From positions 1 through 54,583 of the forward strand of contig NZ_LGDW01000142.1 of the NCBI RefSeq assembly GCF_001280005.1: a stretch of DNA of 54,583 bases, written 5' to 3'. Under the pieces are notes generated by a model. That model searched no databases. It had not been told where the DNA came from and was given only the letters and a program-made list of their open reading frames with translations. Source of the DNA: Streptomyces sp. NRRL WC-3618. GTDB lineage: Bacteria > Actinomycetota > Actinomycetes > Streptomycetales > Streptomycetaceae. Position numbers and translations under genes: made by a program. Positions 51,418 through 54,583 of the stretch are shown piece after piece. Position 1 is the first letter of the stretch, and every line of letters begins with the position of its first letter.

Positions 51418-51717
51418 CTAGATGTCGTCGGCGACGCGAATGGTCGCGTCGCCCCGCAGCCGGCACTGGCAGGCAAGGCGGTGGGAACCGCCGGTCCGGC
51501 CGAGGTCTTCCAGGAAGTCGAGTTCGTCGGGGTCGGGTTCGCCGAGGGAGCCGAAGCCCTCCAGCACCTCGATGACGCACGCGCCGCACGATCCGGAACG
51601 GCATCCGAACGGGATGAGCCGTTGCGGGGTCTCGTACTCGACTTCGGTGAGGGAAGATCCCGCAGGCAGCAGGATCTCGGTTCCCATCGGTAGGATGGTC
51701 AGCTTTTTCGGGGTCAT
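51418..51717 (-). CDS. Plant-type [2Fe-2S] ferredoxin
   Basis: The 99-residue ferredoxin has the cluster ligands in PFGCRSGSCGACVIEV (C39, C44, C47) and RLACQCRL (C83). Its ATG overlaps the reductase stop by 4 bp, so the two are translated together. It carries single electrons from the reductase, most likely to the diiron oxidase next in the operon. Confidence 0.9.
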   Translation of the reverse strand: MTPKKLTILPMGTEILLPAGSSLTEVEYETPQRLIPFGCRSGSCGACVIEVLEGFGSLGEPDPDELDFLEDLGRTGGSHRLACQCRLRGDATIRVADDI

Positions 51718-52742
51718 GACAGCAGTGCGTCGTCATTGTCGGTGGAGTGCTCCGGCACGAGGCGGGAACCAGGACGCAGCTCGACCGCCGCGTGGTTCGC
51801 CGCGGTTGCCGCCTCGCCGAAACCCACCGAGATGAGCGGGACGCGACCTTCGTAGCAACAGATGTCGCCCACCGCGTAAACCCCCGGAAGATTTGTCCGC
51901 ATCGCCCTGTCGACCACGATCTGGCGATTCCCCATTTCGAGACCCCAATCGGCGATCGGGCCCAGACTGGTGATGAATCCCAGTGCCGCGACAAGGGCCT
52001 GTGCGGGCAGGGTCAATTCCTCTTCACCGACCAGGACGCGCACTTCTTCCAAACGTGCCACGCCGTTACAGGCGGTCACCTGCGCATCGGTCAGTACTCG
52101 AATACCGGTGGCGTACATCTGCTTGACGCTGTGCTCGTGGGCACGGAAGGCCGAGCGCCGGTGGACGACCGTGACGGACCGCGCGACTGGCGCCAGCGCA
52201 AGGGCCCAGTCGACCGCGCTGTCGCCGCCGCCCACGATCACCACGTCGCGGTCGCGGTGCTCCTCGAGACGCGGCACGTGGTGCGCCACGCCACGCCCCT
52301 GGTAGGGACGCAGGCAGGGCAGCGTACGCGGGACCGAACGGCCGAGTCCGGCGGCGATCACCACAGCACCGGCGTGCACCCGCCCGCCGTCCTGCAGCCG
52401 AATCGCCCAGCCTGCGCCCTCGTCCGGCGTCAGGGAGTCCACCGTCCGGCCGAGCAGGTAGTGCGGCTGGAACGGTGCTACCTGGGCGACCAGGTCGTCA
52501 ATCAGTTCTCGGCCTCTCACGGCCACGTGGCCGGCGACGTCATAGATCTTCTTTTCCGGGTACAGGGCCGCGAGCTGGCCGCCCGGCTCCGGCAGCGCAT
52601 CGACTATCACGCTGGAAAGCCCTCGGAATCCCGCGCAGTAGGCGGTGTACAGGCCTGCCGGCCCCGCTCCGACGACAGCTACGTCCGCGCTCGTCTCCGC
52701 GCCGGCTACGGTCGTCTCCACTCGATCCCCCGCTTGATTCAT
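51714..52742 (-). CDS. Ferredoxin-NAD(P)H reductase (thioredoxin-reductase-like)
   Basis: The 342-residue flavoprotein has FAD motif VAVVGAGPAGLYTA, a second Rossmann motif VVIVGGGDSAVDWAL (NAD(P)H) and the C-terminal FAD strand PGVYAVGDICCYEG. The CxxC pair of thioredoxin reductases is absent, so it is a ferredoxin reductase of the YumC-like class. A GGAG site precedes the ATG. It is the first clear gene of the leftward operon and supplies electrons through the ferredoxin to the HDO. Confidence 0.9.
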   Translation of the reverse strand: MNQAGDRVETTVAGAETSADVAVVGAGPAGLYTAYCAGFRGLSSVIVDALPEPGGQLAALYPEKKIYDVAGHVAVRGRELIDDLVAQVAPFQPHYLLGRTVDSLTPDEGAGWAIRLQDGGRVHAGAVVIAAGLGRSVPRTLPCLRPYQGRGVAHHVPRLEEHRDRDVVIVGGGDSAVDWALALAPVARSVTVVHRRSAFRAHEHSVKQMYATGIRVLTDAQVTACNGVARLEEVRVLVGEEELTLPAQALVAALGFITSLGPIADWGLEMGNRQIVVDRAMRTNLPGVYAVGDICCYEGRVPLISVGFGEAATAANHAAVELRPGSRLVPEHSTDNDDALLS

Positions 52743-53093
52743 CCTGAACTCCAGGCCTTTAGCGTTCGGTCGAACAGCTCGGCTATATCAATTTGGCGGC
52801 TGGTCATCCTGTTCACGACCGCAGAGTTTCCTGCGTGCCGTTCGGCGTTTTCGGGCTGAGAGAAAAGCCCCGCAGCATGGCCCTTGTTTAGCCAAGGCGA
52901 CTTACCACCGAGTGCCATTTCATCATTCAAGGGTCTGACCATGCCGTCAAGAAAAGGATTCGGAATTCCGCCCGTCCATAGAGGAGGTGGAATGAGGGAG
53001 TCGTTCCCAGGCCTGCGTTAGACCAGGACGGGGCCATCGTCACCGCTGGGGCGCATCGCGCCACCGTCCTGAACGTCCCGGTTCCGGTGCGCC
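52743..53093. promoter_or_regulatory. Upstream region of the biosynthetic operon
   Basis: This 350-bp stretch is less GC-rich than the genes. Read leftward it carries TATAG near 52785-52790 (possible -10) and the dyad GTTCG-AC-CGAAC at 52764-52775, 22 bp before the reductase start; its half-site resembles StrR-type sites. A 67-codon frame (52739-52942) ends in a 4-bp overlap with the reductase start. However, only about 60% of its codons end in G or C and no ribosome site is seen, so I do not call it a gene. Confidence 0.5.
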
Positions 53094-54140
53094 CTACTGC
53101 TCGACCGCTTCGCCGACGGCCTGGTCCAGAGCGCTGGCGAACCGCTGCCATTCCCTGGCGTAGGAGTTGGCCAAATCCGCGACTGCGACGGCGCAGTGCG
53201 GCGGCACTGCGACCATCAGCTGTCGCCCTGCTTCGAGATCCGGCGCGCGCTCATGCAACCAGCGCAGCAACGCGCGCCCTGACTCGGTGAATCTGAGCGA
53301 TGGATCCTTCGCCAAGGTCTCGATGCGCTGCGCCCGACCTCGCTCCGCCTCCCGATCGCTCACCGGCTTCCCGGTGCTTTCCGCCAGGTCCTGGTCCCGG
53401 ACCTCGCGTGCGGCTCTCAGGCGCGGTGGCGGAGGGTCCTGCCGGCCACGCCGCATCCGTTGCCGGATCTCGCATGCGGTGCTGATCGACACCCCCGCGC
53501 TGACGGCCGTCTCGTGGAGCGTGGCGCCAGGATGCTCGGCAAGGAATGCGCGTGCGGCCTCCCGGCGTCGCGCCGCATCGAGCGGGCGGGAGCGGCCGTC
53601 CGCGCCAACTCGGACCTTCGACTGAGGAACTTCCTCACTCGAAGCGCGACGGACGGCGCTCACGGTTTTGGGTGACAGTCGGGTGATGCGCGCGACCGCC
53701 CGGTCCGACAGATCCGGATGCGTGGCCAGGATCCGCCTGGCCGCGGCCTTTCTGTCCTCGAGCGTCAGTGGCAGGCCATGGGTGACATTGGCCGCCACGG
53801 AGTGAATGAACACTTCGCTGACCGGCCCGTCCAGATACCGGACCGGAATCATCTCCTCCCCTCGGAGTCTGGCGGCCTGGAGGCGATGCATCCCGTCGAC
53901 CACGCGCCGGGTCTCCCGATGGACCAGGATCGGCTCGATGTCACCCTGCGCAAGAACCTCGACGTGCTCCGGGCTCGTCCCGCCCAGACGGGGCGAGTCG
54001 GCTACCACCAGTGAGGCGATCGGCACCTGCTGGATGCCGGCACACTCGCCCTTCATCGTGGCTTCGAGATCCCGAACTGTTGTCTTCAACCGCTCTGTTA
54101 GCTGCGTGGGGGGCGGGGTTTCCGCGAGGTCTGAAGGCAC
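53094..54140 (-). CDS. StrR/ParB-type cluster regulator
   Basis: The 348-residue protein has a ParB-like N-terminal domain (ASLVVADSPRLGG, EPILVHRETRRVVDGMHRLQAARLRG, IPVRYLDG). HTH regions follow (NVTHGLPLTLEDRKAAARRI; LSDRAVARITRLSPKTVSAVRR; LHETAVSAGVSISTACEIRQR). This is the layout of StrR and NovG, activators of antibiotic clusters. The listed GTG start is uncertain; an ATG at 54056 is also possible, and neither has a clear ribosome site. It lies 350 bp upstream of the operon on the same strand and is its likely pathway-specific activator. Confidence 0.8.
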   Translation of the reverse strand: MPSDLAETPPPTQLTERLKTTVRDLEATMKGECAGIQQVPIASLVVADSPRLGGTSPEHVEVLAQGDIEPILVHRETRRVVDGMHRLQAARLRGEEMIPVRYLDGPVSEVFIHSVAANVTHGLPLTLEDRKAAARRILATHPDLSDRAVARITRLSPKTVSAVRRASSEEVPQSKVRVGADGRSRPLDAARRREAARAFLAEHPGATLHETAVSAGVSISTACEIRQRMRRGRQDPPPPRLRAAREVRDQDLAESTGKPVSDREAERGRAQRIETLAKDPSLRFTESGRALLRWLHERAPDLEAGRQLMVAVPPHCAVAVADLANSYAREWQRFASALDQAVGEAVEQ

Positions 54141-54144
54141 CGAG

Positions 54145-54480
54145 GATCTGCTTTCTGTCGGGTCTTCTGCACGTGGGGGTTGTGATGTCGAGGAGGGTGG
54201 CGTTGGCTCCGGTCAGCGTGATGCCCGGCACAGGGGTGCCGTGCAGGTGAACAAGAGTGAGGGCCCGTCGGGGCGGAGGCGTCGCGTTCTCCCCCGGGCA
54301 GGACGAAGAACGACCGAGAAGAAGTGGCGGCCGGCATCAGTGAGCTCGTACTCCTGGCGGCCGCCTGATGGCGCGGTGTGCTGGGCGAGGAGGGTGAGCG
54401 GAGTGCGCCAAGAGTGACTGAGCAGGCTCCGCACGTCACCGACGAGGTCGAGCGTGCAGGCCAGGGGCAGAACAGGGTCT
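54145..54480 (-). pseudogene. Decayed HxlR-family regulator
   Basis: The remnant reads LACTLDLVGD, then (after loss of the helix-turn-helix) TLLAQHTAPSGGRQEYELTDAGRHFFSVV. It then shifts frame to GTPVPGITLTGANATLLDI. These match ARTLDLVGD, TQQTAPSGRRLQYVLTDAGRDLF and GARVPDIKPTGADGALIDA of the intact HxlR gene at 43736. It is a broken paralogue or a former copy. Confidence 0.65.
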
Positions 54481-54583
54481 GTCCCCCGGTGTCTGCAGCA
54501 GTGCCTTGATGTACAGCTCCGCCCATGTGCGCTGGTCCGCTCGGGCCAGACTGTCGAAGACGGTCTCGACGAACGGTTGGAGC
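54436..54583 (-). pseudogene. Fragment resembling an IS701-type transposase
   Basis: From the right edge one frame reads LQPFVETVFDSLARADQRTW, then AELYIKALLQTPGD. This is similar to the N-terminal ADQRRWA-x-YLQALLTTPG region of IS701-like transposases. It loses similarity after TPGD and stops at 54436. It is cut by the window edge and fused to the HxlR remnant. Confidence 0.4.

Overview
The window is high-GC actinomycete DNA and almost certainly Streptomyces. It carries an SsgA-like sporulation protein, a complete conservon (CvnA-B-C-D), a large LuxR (LAL) regulator, a secreted RTX-type protein, GTG starts and many 4-bp ATGA/GTGA gene overlaps, with strong G/C bias at third codon positions. 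No RNA gene and no CRISPR array were recognised.

Layout. (1) 1-5060: a partial Pro/Thr-rich membrane protein, a lipoprotein, a secreted lipase, a response regulator followed by a frameshifted duplicate of its DNA-binding domain, and a small secreted protein. (2) 5100-9945: decayed insertion sequences (IS1380, IS256, IS481) around a low-GC secreted protein and an unknown protein. (3) 10181-13382: a defence-type stretch with a foreign-looking AIPR abortive-infection protein and a membrane-anchored Mrr-like nuclease. (4) 13665-17000: an RsbW-like ATPase, a GntR/HutC regulator, a DUF1152 protein and a VapBC module. (5) 17200-28300: an RTX-repeat protein, a lysyl-oxidase-like copper protein, an ECF sigma/zinc-finger/Pro-rich fusion, an SsgA-like protein, a secreted guanyl-type RNase behind three phased DnaA boxes, an HTH-nSTAND ATPase and a LAL regulator with a minisatellite insert. 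(6) 28393-37132: a betaine/choline-type ABC transporter whose binding-protein gene is separated from the ATPase and permease genes by a conservon on the other strand. (7) 37275-40690: small conserved proteins, a K+ channel, an NAD(P)-dependent dehydrogenase and a truncated glycosidase.

(8) 40887-54140 is the most interesting part: a biosynthetic cluster I cannot match to a known pathway. On the minus strand, from 52742 downwards, it encodes a ferredoxin reductase, a [2Fe-2S] ferredoxin, a haem-oxygenase-like diiron oxidase (HDO), three consecutive ATP-grasp ligases, a DUF885 metallopeptidase and a small nucleotide-binding-like protein. An HxlR regulator, an MFS exporter and a class-V PLP enzyme follow. 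A StrR/ParB-type regulator lies upstream at 53094-54140. The inferred logic is this: the PLP enzyme and the HDO (fed electrons by the reductase and ferredoxin) build an unusual amino acid; the ATP-grasp enzymes join it to other amino acids; DUF885 trims the product or confers self-resistance; the MFS protein exports it. There is no NRPS, PKS or carrier-protein gene in the window. A decayed HxlR gene and a transposase-like fragment mark the right edge. An IS1380 scrap and a truncated glycosidase mark the left edge. Both sides therefore look like junctions of transferred DNA.

All calls come from reading translated sequence by eye. Family names are from motif recognition, not from database searches.
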